The notes beneath the pieces were generated by a model. The model saw nothing but the letters and a program-made list of their open reading frames with translations. It was not told the origin of the DNA and did not search any database. DNA of 64,000 bases from Onchocerca volvulus (taxonomy: Eukaryota; Nematoda; Chromadorea; Rhabditida; Onchocercidae): the NCBI GenBank assembly GCA_000499405.2, contig HG738137.1, positions 11,716,121 through 11,780,120 on the forward strand, in the 5' to 3' direction. This document shows, piece after piece, positions 13,090 to 32,345 of this stretch. Numbering within the stretch: the first letter of the stretch is position 1; every line of letters begins with the position of its first letter. The position numbers were made by a program, and so were the translations under genes.

Positions 13090-13745
13090 GAAATGCAAAA
13101 CAAGAGGACAAATCATGACAAGTTTTGGAGAATTGATAAATGTTGAAGGAGTTAAACATATGGACAAAAACAACTCTTCAATCTTCAGAAAAATTGAATA
13201 CTAAAAAAAGTAAATATAACAAAACGGACTATTCTTTAATCTTTGTGGAATCGATGAATAATTGAAGAAATTAAATTTACGAACAAATTATTCGTTAAAT
13301 TTCAGAAAAAAGTTGACAAATATTAAAAAAAAAAAAAAAGGTTAAATAACAGATAGATTATTCTTGAACTTTTAGAAGTGACAAATATTGAAGAAATCAA
13401 ATATACGAATAGATTATTGTATAACTTTTTAGAAATGATAAAACAATGAGAAGAATAAACAACTGTTCTAGACTATTCTTTAATCTTTGAAATGCAAAAA
13501 TAATGAAAAAATAAACATTCGAACAAACTTTTCTTCAACTTTCTCTCGAGAATTGACAAATATTGAAGAGATTAAATATGCGAGCAAATTATTCGTCAAT
13601 TTTAGCAAAAGTTAACAAATACTGAAGAGGTTAAATATGCGGACAAATATTTGTCAATTTTTTTTAAAAATTCATAAAAATTCAAGAAATAAACAAAATT
13701 ATTTTTTTAATCTTTAGAATTAATAAATATTGATTTTTTTTTTAA
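13090..13745 (+). repeat. degenerate ~55-65-bp tandem repeat, about ten copies
   Basis: The unit is roughly TTGACAAATATTGAAGA, then ATTAAATATACGAACAAA, then TTATTCTTCAATCTTTAGAA. Copies are recognisable from the AATTGATAAATGTTGAAG block near 13130 to the TTAATAAATATTGAT block near 13725. Divergence between copies is high, but the order of sub-blocks is kept, so this is an old minisatellite and not simple-sequence noise. Confidence 0.78.
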
Positions 13746-13920
13746 TTTCTAATCTTTTAATTTGATAAATACTGACAAATAGGACAAGAAGATTTTTCTT
13801 TGAAATTTCTACGAATAAACTTTATTGAAAAAAAAAAAAAAGTTGAAAGATGAAATAATTTCAGAACCTACCAACAACGAAAGACGAAAAACATTGAAAT
13901 GTACAATTCAATAGTGTATT

Positions 13921-14040
13921 TGATGGGTGTGTATGTCCGTGTGTGTGAGTGTATGCATGGTGTGTGTGTGTGGGTGTGTGCGTGGGTGTACGAGTGGGTG
14001 TATGAGTGGGTGTGTAGGTGTATATGTCAGTTTGTGTACA
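13921..14040 (+). repeat. GT-rich microsatellite/minisatellite
   Basis: An almost pure G/T-alternating stretch with TGTGTGTG, GTGTGAGTGT, GTGGGTGT and GAGTGGGTGTATGAGTGGGT units. The long open frames across it on both strands (Cys/Val/Ser-rich or Thr/His/Pro-rich) are by-products of the repeat. Two long T runs at 14102-14125 and 14150-14168 follow. Confidence 0.85.
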
Positions 14041-14249
14041 AAAGTTTACTTTCGACAAGAGTTTGACTCTAAAATCATTCACCAAGAAATAAAACAATCC
14101 ATTTTTTTTTTTTTTTTTTTTTTTTCCTTCCCCCGTTTGGGTTCCCTTTTTTTTTTTTTTTTTTTTTTGTCCTTCCCTCGATTGGCAGCATTTCAATGTT
14201 TCTCAGTACAGATTTTTCAAAATCATTCATTTGTTTCGGCAAGAAAATC

Positions 14250-14860
14250 GAATTGACCTCTATGACATCACCACAATTATTCCGGATTGACCCCAAACTT
14301 CTGCTACTATCCCGAATGACCTCTATCATCGTTATTATCTCAGATCAACTCCTATTACAGCAACCTGCCCCAAATTAATCTTTATCATTCAATCTTTGCA
14401 TCTTTTTCTGATAATTTAATCAAAATTAATCGGATTAATCTTTATCACCGTCAAACTATTCCCACAGATCCTCTATCTTTGACCTTTATCATTGCCACTA
14501 TTCCTCTGCCATTGTTACTATTCCGAACTTACCTCTATCACTGATATTTTTCAGATTGACTTTTATCATTGCAACTAGCCCTGATTAATCTCTATCATCG
14601 CTATCATTCGGATTAACTTTCATTACAGCAACTATCTTAGATTAATCTTCATCATAACAGCTATCCCGTATTAATCTCTAATCATCGCAATTATCATGGT
14701 TGATCTTTATCATTGCTATTATCCCGAACTAATCTCGATTATTGACCTTTGTCATTGCAATTATTCCGGATTAATCTCTATCATTGTAACTATCAGATTG
14801 ACCTTTATCATTGCAGCTATACCGGATTGACCTCTATCATTAGAACTATCAAGCCGAGAA
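14250..14860 (+). repeat. ~25-32-bp degenerate tandem repeat (about 20 copies)
   Basis: The approximate unit is GATTAATCTCTATCATTG followed by CAACTATCCCG. Variants keep the core CTITATCATTG-like block (CTCTATCATCG, CTTTATCATTG, CTTCATCATAA) alternating with AACTAT/GCTAT and CCCGGATT-like blocks. The array runs from the CTCTATGACATCACC block near 14258 to CTCTATCATTAGAACTATCAAG near 14850. It is richer in C than its surroundings. Confidence 0.85.
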
Positions 14861-15160
14861 ATAATGAACATTCGATTCTTCCATCTAAACATTCATGAAA
14901 AAAAATTTTTTTTTTTTTTTGACAACTTAATAGCATGAAGAAATTGTCGGAAAATGGAATTGATGATATTCCGGAAATTTTTACGGATGTTTGGAAAAAA
15001 AAACATTTCATCATTTATTGATTTAAAAGCTATCGATATCGAATCGTTTTAGCTGATCGATAATATAAAGTGACATTGTTTGCCAGCTGGCATTTTTCGA
15101 ATAAATACTATCCGGCAAAGCATGTAGAGAAATTGTAAAAAATGGTATCCGCCGTTGTTT

Positions 15161-15200
15161 ACACGTCGATTACGTGTGTTGCCACACGTCCGTTACGTGC
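15161..15200. repeat. two tandem ACACGTC...TACGTG blocks
   Basis: ACACGTCGATTACGTGT (15161-15177) is repeated 23 bases later as ACACGTCCGTTACGTGC (15184-15200). Each block contains two ACGT cores in inverted relation, so the pair presents four half-sites. It lies in the spacer between two divergent genes, so a regulatory function is conceivable but not shown. Confidence 0.5.
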
Positions 15201-15647
15201 ATTACAATTGATTGATTGCATAATACTGATGAAAATGTTTTATAATACAAAGGAGAGAGAGAGAGAGAGAGGGAGAGAAAGAAAAAGAAAAAAAACTAGT
15301 GCCTAGAACTAATCCTAGGCCTAACAAAGTTCATTAGCAATCTCATTTTCAACATTTTGATCGAAAAAGCGATCGGTCGAAATATAGCACCATTTTAAGA
15401 ATTATTCAGTAATCAAGCAACGGAAAGATGAAAATTGACTATTTCATACATCAATTGTTATTTAGATGGTATTTTGAAGAATTCAAAACTTTTAACTAAT
15501 TGATTTTCCATTAACTTAATTGATTTCAAATCAAATTAATTGATTTCATGCCAGATTAAGAAATACTTTAAATAGAAACAACTAACGATTTTCACATTAT
15601 TTCCAAAAAAGAAAGGGAGAGAAAAAGAACTTTCCAGTTAAATGAAC

Positions 15648-15678
<31 letters not shown>

Positions 15679-16614
15679 ACTGTGAACAAAATGCACTTAA
15701 TTACTCATTTATCAAATTTCGAGCCTTATTGAAAAATTGGTATTTATGAAAATTAATTCATTTAAAAGTGAAAAAATAAACTGAATGAAGGTAAAAAAAT
15801 TAATGAATTTAATCTAAAATAACTTCAATTAAATAATTTAATCCATTTTAACACGTTTAACCAAATTTTAATTGATTAATCCATTATAATTTCAGTATGA
15901 GAAAACTCCATTTATAAGTTGGAAAATAATTAAAACGGTATTATAGCATCGTCGCATAATGCAAAATATTCAGAGATCTTTCATTGCATGCTCTTATAAA
16001 CCAAAATAATCAAACTTAAATTGATAGGATGAATTATTGATGAAAAGATAATGATAAGAAATAATGATTACAAAAAAAAAAGCAAAAATATATGATTTTT
16101 TTTTCAAATTTAATTTAAATTAAATAATATGATAATTACTAATAGCCTGATTTTAAAACTAGTTTGATTTAATTTAATTAAGTTTCTAAAAGTTCAGTTG
16201 GATTTCAAATTTTAACTTAATTGTTTTGTGATGATAATAAGCTGGAATTACCAATATTATCGAATGAAAATAAAATGATTATCATATTATAGTCTTATTT
16301 ACCAATCAAATAATTCGAAAGAACAGTAAAATATTAAATGAATATAAAATGAATAAATATGAGAAGAAAAAAAGAAAAAAAAAATTTTTTTAAGATGAAA
16401 TGACGAAGGAATGATGACATTTTACAAATAATAATAATAAATAGGAATAGGAAATGGTTTAATTTAATTGATAAAATAAGATATAACAGGTTTTTAAACT
16501 TCTGCTCGCTATTAAGAAACGGGAAAATCATGATGTCGTAAAAATAGTCTTGTCATCTATAACTGGGAAATTGTTGGCGACATTTTTGACAAACGAACCA
16601 GGTAAAATTAATCA

Positions 16615-16830
16615 TATATCCGGTAGTTATATCCGACAATATCAATTATATATCCGGTAATTATACTCGAGAATATCAGTTATACATCCGGAATTATATC
16701 CGAAAATATCAACTATGTATCTGGAATTATATCCAAAAATATCGATTATACTACCGGAATTATAACCAATAATACCAATTACATATCCGGAATTATATTT
16801 TGAAATATCATTTAAATATTGGATATATGC
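16615..16830 (+). repeat. ~34-bp tandem repeat (TATATCCGGAATTATATCCG units)
   Basis: The unit is roughly ATATCCGGTAATTATATCCGA, then GAATATCAATTAT. About six copies are visible, with CCGG words at 16620, 16654, 16688, 16753 and 16788 (approximate starts) and a CTGG variant between them. The CpG-containing CCGG words stand out in a very AT-rich setting. Confidence 0.82.
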
Positions 16831-19800
16831 GGAAAATTAATTACATAATTCTGCGAAGTAAATAAGCTTAAGCAATAAGCTAGCTATTTCTTGATGGAAA
16901 TTTATTTTTCGAAATTAATTCACTTTTTTCCTTCTTTTCGTAATCGATTTTTCCATTTCAATCAACTTTAGGAAGTATCATGGATATTCACAAATAAATT
17001 GAACATTATTATAGGAATTAAAATTAGAATTAAATAAGCATTTTTGTTAATTTAAAATTCGGAATTTTTCAAATTTGATATATAATTTAATACCAGCATA
17101 AGAATTAAAAATTAGAGTAATTTTAAATTTCATATGAATTTCCTATGAATTAAATGAATGATAACGTGCAAATTATAACTGTAACAATTTGAAAAATCAA
17201 TTAAAAATATCGAATAAATTAATATTTATAAAAACAGGAATGGCAAAAAAATGAACTAAAACATCATTTTACATCTTCTACACGAAATCGTTAATTGTAA
17301 AAGAATATTTTCAACTTTTTCATTATTTTTTTCAAAATTTCATTCGAAACTAATCAAAAATCCCACCAAAGGAAATGCTATTTTATCGGAAATTGATTTC
17401 TTCGTTATACAAATTAATATTTCTAGTAAATTTCTAGTTTTTAATTAACTTTGAAATGACATATTATATAGAATGAATAATTTTAAATAAGATAATGAAT
17501 ACTTTGTAATTTATTGGGGAATCCATATAAAATTTTCAAATTTTTAACAAACTGATAATTAATATAAAATTTCAACCAATAGTATTCATAACAATCTCAT
17601 CCATTTAATTGGAAATATAAATTAATTAGTTAAAAGAATGAAATTAATTAAAATACGATGTGATTTGACATTTTTTGATAAAAAAACCCACTGCTGTCTA
17701 GAAAAGAAATTTGAACAAGAAAATTTAGTCCTAAAAAAAGCATGCCATTCATAAATGACAACAAATAAAGTTTTAAATTTAAAATTATTAATTGATCGAT
17801 TAATTTTTCTCAGTTTCATCTGACATCGATCTATTTTGACATCGAATTTTTCCAATTAACCAGGAATTATCATTATGATAAATGGAGGAAGAAAACTAAA
17901 TGAAATAGTTCAAATTTCTCTGCCAAAGTTTGCAAAAACCTTATTTTACCTTTCTTTGATAAATTTAAATATAAGTACCGAGAGATGAAAAGATGGAATA
18001 GTTTCAGCAAAAAGGTAAAAATTTTATCTAATTTTATAAAATTTAAACAATAGATCAAATTTGATAAAATCAAAAATTTGCTATTTTTAATAAAATAGTA
18101 AGTATTAATATTTGATTATGAACAAAATAATCCATTTCTTATTACATAAATTAAACTCTATTAAATTAAAAATTGAAATTTAAGAAACCTAAATAGGAAA
18201 AAAAAAACAAGAAAATAAGGAATAAACAAATCATGGCTGACTAAAGTACACATGGTTTTTATGCAATACCGTTTCAGGTAGACAAGATTTTGCATAATAG
18301 TCGTTGTTTAATGTACCGTGTTGAATGCGTGAAATTTGTGCGACGTTTTCTACTTTTCTGTTAATTCGATGACGTGATTTGTGATTCGCGTGAAATTTGT
18401 TGGAGTTGGTTTACTGTTTTTTTCGTATTCTGGTAAGATAGATTACGTGTACCGTATTCAATTGCATTATTTTATGTATAAACTTGTGACGTGAAATTGT
18501 AATTGAAATAATGTAACGGATATACGAATTTAAATGTTGAGTATAAAATTTATTTTAATTTCAAACATACTAAAAATTAACCAAACTTTAATAAATTAAA
18601 CAAATTAATGAAGTAAATTAAGTATCTATTTGATATTCCAGTTTCATATTACTACTAATATTTAGAAAGTTGAGAAATTTCTTTTTTATTATTTTTTTTT
18701 TTGATGCTAGCAGTAATTTTCTTCTTTGTTTTTCTGATTCATAATCTATTTTTATAGTTGTTTTTTCGAATCAGGAACAATTTTCGCTCGAAATTTGAAA
18801 ATTACTTATTTTTTCCTTTTCACTATGATCGTTAATCAGTAAGTGTATGTCTCAAAAATTTTTGATTTCCTTGTTCAAATAAGAAATAATTTTAGGAATA
18901 GAAGTTAAAATCTACTATTACTTGCCATTAGCTATTATTATATGACAAATGTGCAACACACTTCTTTGGTTGTTCATATGAATCAACCTTGGATAAATCA
19001 TTTTCAATATTTTGTTAGTTTCAGTACATTTTAATGTAATTTTAAGTTAAGAATTGCTCTTTTTTCAAGTATATACTTTACATAGTCAGCCAGTTTTCTT
19101 TTTCGCTTTTTTCTATAAATGGTCATTGGTCAGTTTGTTGCTTTTTTTTTTCTTGAAAATTAACTACTGGATAGTTTTGTTAATATGCGATAGGTTTACG
19201 TTTTTCTAGAAATTGATCATTGATCAGTTTAAAAAAATGCGGATATATTTTTCAGGAATACAAGCTTGGCTTTTGGACGCTGTTTAATTCATTGATGTTT
19301 GATCAAATTTGAAAAAAAAAAAAAAAAAAGACAGAAATTTGCTAATATTTTTACTTCTCTTACATATTTTTTAGTGGGAAATGCGAGAAAGAAAAAAAAA
19401 GAAACAAAATTTTATTTTTCGAAATACTACATAGTGGCTTTCTGTGATGTCTCTTTACCCCATGTTATCCCTGAGATAGACAGCCGACATTTCTAAATCG
19501 TTAATTAGTTGGAAATTTTTATTTGTTTTTTTCATCAGTCGTAAAATCAGCAATTACTTTATTGATTCAAAGTATATCGATCAAATTTTGGCCAATATTA
19601 TTTGTCGTGGTACTTTATCAATTTTCCAGTATCACTGATTTGCAATAGATCCATTTATTATTGTTTCAACTCATCACGTATTGCGAGTTTTCTTTTTTTG
19701 AAGACTCGTTTTATTCGACATCTTAACTTCTAAACCTATCAAAGATTTTTAAAATTCAGACGAAGTATTAATTCTGAGAAAAAATAAAATAGTAGCTCTA

Positions 19801-20159
19801 TTCACTTGATAAAGAAAAACTTCATCTGCTGGGCAACTGTTTTTGTTACTCTCTCATTTATTAAGTTCAAATTATCAAAAAAAAAGAAAAAAAAAAAGGA
19901 AGCCGAAGCCACAATTTTTTTTGCTAAATTTATGGGGCTGAAGAATTCGCTGCTTTCTCATAAATGAAAGAATATGAACTTGTATTTGATTTCGCAACAT
20001 TTTTATTTTTCTAGAAAGCATTATTTCTTTGCAAAGTATTTATTTATCTACATATCTTATTCTATGACATAATTGATGTCATTTTGTATTTTAAACTTTT
20101 TAATTTAGTTATCGATAATGCATTAATACTTAGTAGAAATATTAATCCAAGTTGTCTAT

Positions 20160-20162
<3 letters not shown>

Positions 20163-20198
<36 letters not shown>
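20163..20198. repeat. (AT)18 microsatellite
   Basis: An uninterrupted alternation of A and T for about 36 bases. It is likely to be length-variable between individuals. Confidence 0.95.
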
Positions 20199-20201
<3 letters not shown>

Positions 20202-20485
20202 ATAATATAAATTATAATTCATTTTATTCAAATATGTGTGAATCATTATACTAATAGCATAAAAGTTGCGATCTTTTTAAACTTCGGCATTAATTGGTTC
20301 ATCTTTGGTGTTACTTTTTCTTCCACTATTTTGTTGACTTTATTTTGAAATAATTTTGGAAAGAGAAGCGAACAAAAATGAAGGGAGGAGAATGAAGTGA
20401 TCTATTGACTGAAGTGGTCATAATACTGCCTCAGCTCGTTTAGTTTTTCTTTTCCTTAACTCTTTTCATTTAAAAATTCTTTTCA

Positions 20486-20516
<31 letters not shown>

Positions 20517-23500
20517 ACAGTAAATACTATTTTATGCTTCTATTATTTTATTGGTTCTCTCTTTTTCAAAAAAATTATATTAATTTTTTTGCAATTAATT
20601 AGCAGGATTTAAGGCTATATAGTTAAAATTTGAATTCGATCTTACCATAAATGGAATAACTACAATGCATTAGTCACAAAACTCATGCATAATTTATGAA
20701 TTCAGCTCATTTTCGCCGTAACTTTACCATTTGGAACTTTAGAAATGATAATAATACCTGTTGAATTGAACAGAATCTTTTTTTTTTTTTTTTTTTTGAT
20801 ATGTAATATCTGACAAATTGAAGCGATTTCCTGATTAGATATTATAATATTATAAGTATTTTAAATTAAGTTGCACATGTGTTTAGATCACTAAAATTGC
20901 AAACATTTAGTCTTTAGTTGTTATTGCAATTATTCTAATCGAAAATATCTGCTGAATGGTGGAAAGGATCAACATTGATGAAGATTTTGTTAGTATTTTA
21001 TTGTTTTTTAGCTTAGCCTCAAAGAAGAATTTGATAAGCACAATCTAGAATATAAAACAATATAAGAACGATAATGTTTTTTTCTGATATATTTAGATGA
21101 AAAGCATCTATATTTAGGAACCGTTCATACATAGGATTTGCTGATAGTAATTTTCTTCGAATCTCATGTTCTTACATTGTAATATCTTCTTTATGTTTCA
21201 CAAAAATCTTATCGTCTGAAAATACTACATCTTTGTTTTTGGGAAACATCAAGGATTCTTTATTTGTCGAGATTTATATGATATAGAATGAATTTAGTTC
21301 CGAAATGTCAGATGGATGAAAGAAAAAGAAAAAAAAAGTGAAAATTGAAAAAAAATTTAAGAGTTAACAAGTAGGAAATGAAAAAGTGCTGATTGATCTT
21401 TAATATGCATTCTTTGCATAATCTTTCCAGATGCTGCAGGGAAGTTTTGGAAATATCACTAGTTGTTGAAACTCTCACTTACGAGATCTAAGAGTCAGGA
21501 CGGAATTTTATTATGCCTACTTTTCAGGATTTCTCAATCCTGATCTCCAGATGTTTTTCCAATCTCTCAGATATTAGGTAAACCATCCTTGTAACATTAA
21601 GATACCGTTACTTTTTTTTGATCGTCATAATTTTTTTATTGCTGCTTTTCATCAGTTCGGTAATCTTTTAAATATGAGAATACTAATCATTTTAACTGAT
21701 ATTTAATATTGCTATGATAATATTTCATCATTTCTTACATATGTGAAATTACTAGTTATAATTCGAATTTAATTAAATTGTTGCAGAAATTTTTAAAATA
21801 AAAATATAGTTCTTTTTGAAAGAAAATAAAATCCTAAACCTAATAACTTTTGCTATCCCTCTCCTAAATTAATATAGAAATCTATGGATGTGTTTATTTT
21901 TCCAGTTATTTCCCAGTGGGAGTTTTTTCATGATTGAATTTCGAGTTTTCTTATTTTCAACATTTCTCTATGACATCAGATCTAATATTTTATTATCGGA
22001 AGATACTGAATGGCAAACAACTTTAGATATTAGTATATCCAGAATTTTTTTGTACCTTTTCGAAAATTTGATAACGGTGATTTCTTACAGTTCAGTTTAT
22101 TAGTATTGGTAATTCTATTCCTAGACGGTATCCGACTTTTCCTATCATGACACTACTAAATGAAGCTTGCAATCAACACATATTTCATGTAATTTACCGG
22201 TTTAATTTTCTCTGTTATAATTCATTGTATTGATAACTCATAAAGTTTACATGTTCAAAATATTATGTTTTAGAAATTTTCTCCAATTATATCGAAATAA
22301 AATTTTTATGTGATCATATATTAACTGGAGCTGTTCGTTTTGTGTCCTAGCATTTTTGCAAATTCGTTTTGTTTTTTTTTTTTTTCACAGAAATTGCCGC
22401 ACATTCGAATTGATATACATCATTTAGTGGTTTGCAATGTTCCTCTGTTTAAAGGCGGAGAAAAACTTTTTCACCGAAATTTTCTGCTATAAGTCTTTCA
22501 AGACGATTGGTATTAGGCATAACATAGCAGCACCAATTTATTCTTTTTTTTTTTTTTGATTTTTAACTGGACTGTCTTTCCAGGGTACAAATTATTTTTT
22601 TATTTTTTTTTTCTAATGAGCTATGGCACATTCCTTATGATAAAAGATATGAATTACTTTTGTTTTTTGTTTTTTTTTTAATTACACATTCATTAGTAAA
22701 TGGTATAAATTATTCAGTATTCGTTTAAGCAGGTTATAATCTGAGTATTTCAAATTAGGAAAAATATAAATTATTGATTTTTTAGGTACTGATTCTCAGT
22801 AGTGAAAGAAATTAGTCATTCGATGTTCTTTTTTCGATTTTTAAATTTTGATATGATGATATACATGTTGTCATGTGATATAGTTCTTTGAATTTTAAAT
22901 CACATTCACTGTTACTTAATAATGTCGTTATTCAATATTGCTAGTTATTTCGTCGAAAATGTTAGAAGAAAATTAATGAAATTTCAGATATTTTGCCACT
23001 GCAATAACAGCCACGATAGTAAATTGATACGAGCATATCTTACAAATGAGGTAAAAAGCTTGTGTTGAAAAAAATCTAAAATTTATGACTCTGGAAACTT
23101 GATCCGGAGGCTGTCTGTTACTTTATTGCACTTATATTCAGTTAAGCTGAAAGATGAAATTTTTCCGATTTGCTGTCACTCATCTGCTGCAATATCATTC
23201 TATGAATCACAATACCAAATCTTTTCTGCAGTTATAAATCCCGATTTCTTCGGTTATACCCGGTGGAATACTGTTGTGGCCTTCATTTTGTTTTCTTCAT
23301 TCCGTTCATTTATATACATTATTTTCATTCATTGACGGTGTGGAACATATTGCTGCGTAGTTGTTCTCGTCGTTGTTGTAATCAACGGGCCAACATTATT
23401 ATTAAAAGACAAGAAAGTGTTGCTGACGAGAGCGCTTTGCATTCAACTATTTTTAGGTATGTTTATCAATTATCATGTTTATCATGTTTCATGGTTTAAT

Positions 23501-24089
23501 TCTCTCGTAAAAAGAAAATCAATTTTTCAGTTATATTTCTAACAACATATATACATGGTATTACACGTTAACTTAAATATACATTAACATTTAAAAAAAA
23601 AAAAAATGTTATTTTGTGATAAAATTCTCATATCATAATTATCAGGAATAGATATGAGAATATGTAAGATAAAAGTAGTGATTATAATGTTAGAGAGAGG
23701 AAAGAGAGAAAAAGAATTGAAATAAAGGGATTTAAAGTTTATCGTTTCTTATTGTACTTGATTTATGTTTATTTGTTGGAATTATAGATTTAAATGCGAA
23801 ATACATTAACAAATGAATATTTTAATATTTTTAGTGATCAGCTGATGATGTTAGTGTTAATTATGCTGCTAAATACATTCGCTCATTTTCGTCATCCATC
23901 AGTTTATGATTTATTTTTTCAAATTCTTTTTTTTATTCCATTATTTTAAAAGCATATATTGATAAAAAGAAGTATGCTGGCAAGTGTTAGATTTTTTTCT
24001 TTTTAATTCTGCACCTAGCAAATAATGAATATATTCAGAGAGATAAATTTTGATAAATCCTCAAGTCAAAGTTTTAAATGTTTGAGGAT

Positions 24090-24095
24090 TTGCAG
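24090..24095 (+). other. acceptor site upstream of the phosphatase-subunit start codon (probable SL site)
   Basis: TTTGCAG ends at 24095, 23 bases before the start ATG at 24119. No upstream coding exon was found, so this is either a spliced-leader addition site or the end of a 5' UTR intron. Confidence 0.45.
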
Positions 24096-24118
24096 ATAAT
24101 AGTATAAACACGAAAGAA

Positions 24119-30526
<6,408 letters not shown>

Positions 30527-30748
30527 GATTTAGAAATGAATGAGTAATGTTGCATGCAGTCGGATTGCTAATTATTATCACTATTCCTAGTTCGATTATA
30601 TCATTGCTATATTTTACCTGAGAATTTTCGAAAATTCGTTTCTGGCCTTACAAATTAGAATGAATAGTAGAATGTGAAAGTAGTGAACAGTTATGCTTCA
30701 TTTTGATTCTTTTTTTTTTTTTTTTTTTTTTTTTTTCCATTTTCTTTT

Positions 30749-30780
<32 letters not shown>

Positions 30781-31962
30781 CGCATATTCCATTCTAATAT
30801 TTGATGAAGGTTAGAGGATGTTAAACTTGATAAAAAATTTTTGATTTTAGAAAATTCTTTGTGAAGTTTTTGTTCTTATGAATTTTAATTTGTGCAGCAG
30901 TACTTCCAGTATATGTGTTATTTTATATTTTATGAAATTAGTCTGCTGGATTCTTGATGTTGATGTTTAACTGTTAATACTGATCGTTTTTAATTCACTT
31001 GCAGCTTTTTCTGTGAAAATTTTTGTTCTTTTTAGATACTTTCTAACCATTCAGGATAATCAGTGGCTTAAATTTATTATTCTGTAGATTTCCTGTAAGA
31101 TATTTATTACGGCTAAAATTTGATATATTTTGAAAACTTAATTATACAAAGCATTTGTAGAACAAAATTTGTATTTGTCATTTAGGCAAATTTGTTTATA
31201 GCAAATTCAAATCCAATATGTGAACCATTGTAGCTATCCGGAATTTTTTTTTTCAAAAAAATCAGAAATATTTATCTTTATTCCTAAAGCCTAAACTGGA
31301 CAAGAGTCAAATTTTGTTGTTACCATTTTTAGTATGAAATGAGGACCGAAAATGAATTTTTTTTCATTTTCATCGAATTTTCTTAAATGAAGATGCAGAA
31401 AAATTACCGTAATCACTGAACTGCTGGAAGAAAAAATTGATATCGGAAAGATAAGCAATTCCTGTTCCTCAAGCATACTGATATATATTGTATCAATGAT
31501 AAGTTATCATCAGATAGTTCTTTGTTTTCAATGTGCTCAATATGTGAAACCTGTGGTTGTGCTTATTTTTCGGCTGCTGTATACACTATGAAATGAAGCA
31601 ATCGGATTATTGAATTAGAAATCTGCTAATATTCATAAGATTAAGAAAATTGATGATTTATTTACTTCTTTGCTAGTTTACTAACTTGAAATTTGAAACA
31701 GTTTTTGCCTTCAAAATATAGCTTACAATTTTTCAGGAAATTTATTTCTCGCTTTCATGTTCAAATATTTCTACTATTCATTGTCTTTAAAAGTGCAGCT
31801 AAAATTTTTGCTAAAAAGTCTATCTTTTTCTTTCATCTTTAGTTTGAAGTGTGTCTCTTTTTTCTTTTGTGACTCATGTAGCTCATATATCTATCTTACT
31901 ATTTTTATTTCACGTTCAACATAATTTGAGAGTATTTTTTTTCTGGTATTGAGAAAGTATAT

Positions 31963-32345
31963 GTTGGAAAATTGTCGCTTCCAGTCGAGCAACTGTGATC
32001 ACGAGAAAAAAACAGTTGGTCCGCACTTTTCTTGAAAATGGGCAAAAAGGAAAATAATATGAAATCATCACTTAGTTGTCTTCTTATCATTTATATTACT
32101 TTTTCTTACTTATTTCCATCACTTCCCCTGTCAAATTGTCCAATACATAAAATTCAGTATGAAATTAAAAGTTTAATTCTTAGGTTTACTTCCGTTGGAA
32201 TCTTCAATATTATCTACTCTGTCTACTATTGGCATCCAATTCCTTGTTTTCTATTTGATCATTTCATGTGTCTTTTCGATCAGCAGCGGTTGGATTATCA
32301 TCGCTTCCAATCAAGCAGTTGTGATCACGAGAAAAAAAATGGTCC
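31963..32345 (+). repeat. local direct duplication, 326 bp apart
   Basis: GTTGGAAAATTGTCGCTTCC (31963 on) followed by AGTCGAGCAACTGTGATCAC and GAGAAAAAAACAGTTGGTCC recurs from 32289 as GTTGGATTATCATCGCTTCC, AATCAAGCAGTTGTGATCAC and GAGAAAAAAAATGGTCC. Weaker similarity extends downstream (CTTCTTATCATTTATATTAC versus CTTCTTATCATTATATCACT). This suggests an old tandem duplication of about 0.3 kb. Confidence 0.7.

Larger units (their letters stand above)
11284..24095. other. 12.8-kb head-to-head spacer without recognisable genes
   Basis: No exon chain with homology or phase-consistent splicing could be found on either strand. It must contain the 5' regulatory regions of the minus-strand MARVEL gene and the plus-strand phosphatase-subunit gene. 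Beyond the tandem repeats listed separately, it holds many poly(T)/poly(A) tracts (for example 15650-15675, 20487-20513, 20780-20798), a GA run at 15251-15275 and an (AT)n tract at 20163-20198. Around 18325-18400 two copies of GCGTGAAATTTGT lie about 65 bases apart. Confidence 0.65.

Noticed and set aside
13861..14329. overlapping Lys-rich and Cys/Val-rich open frames on both strands
   Set aside because: They are translations of the GT-rich repeat and of long T runs, not genes.
21888..23499. several 70-80-codon open frames upstream of the phosphatase-subunit gene
   Set aside because: They have no family resemblance, no phase-consistent splice partners and an amino-acid content typical of translated AT-rich spacer.
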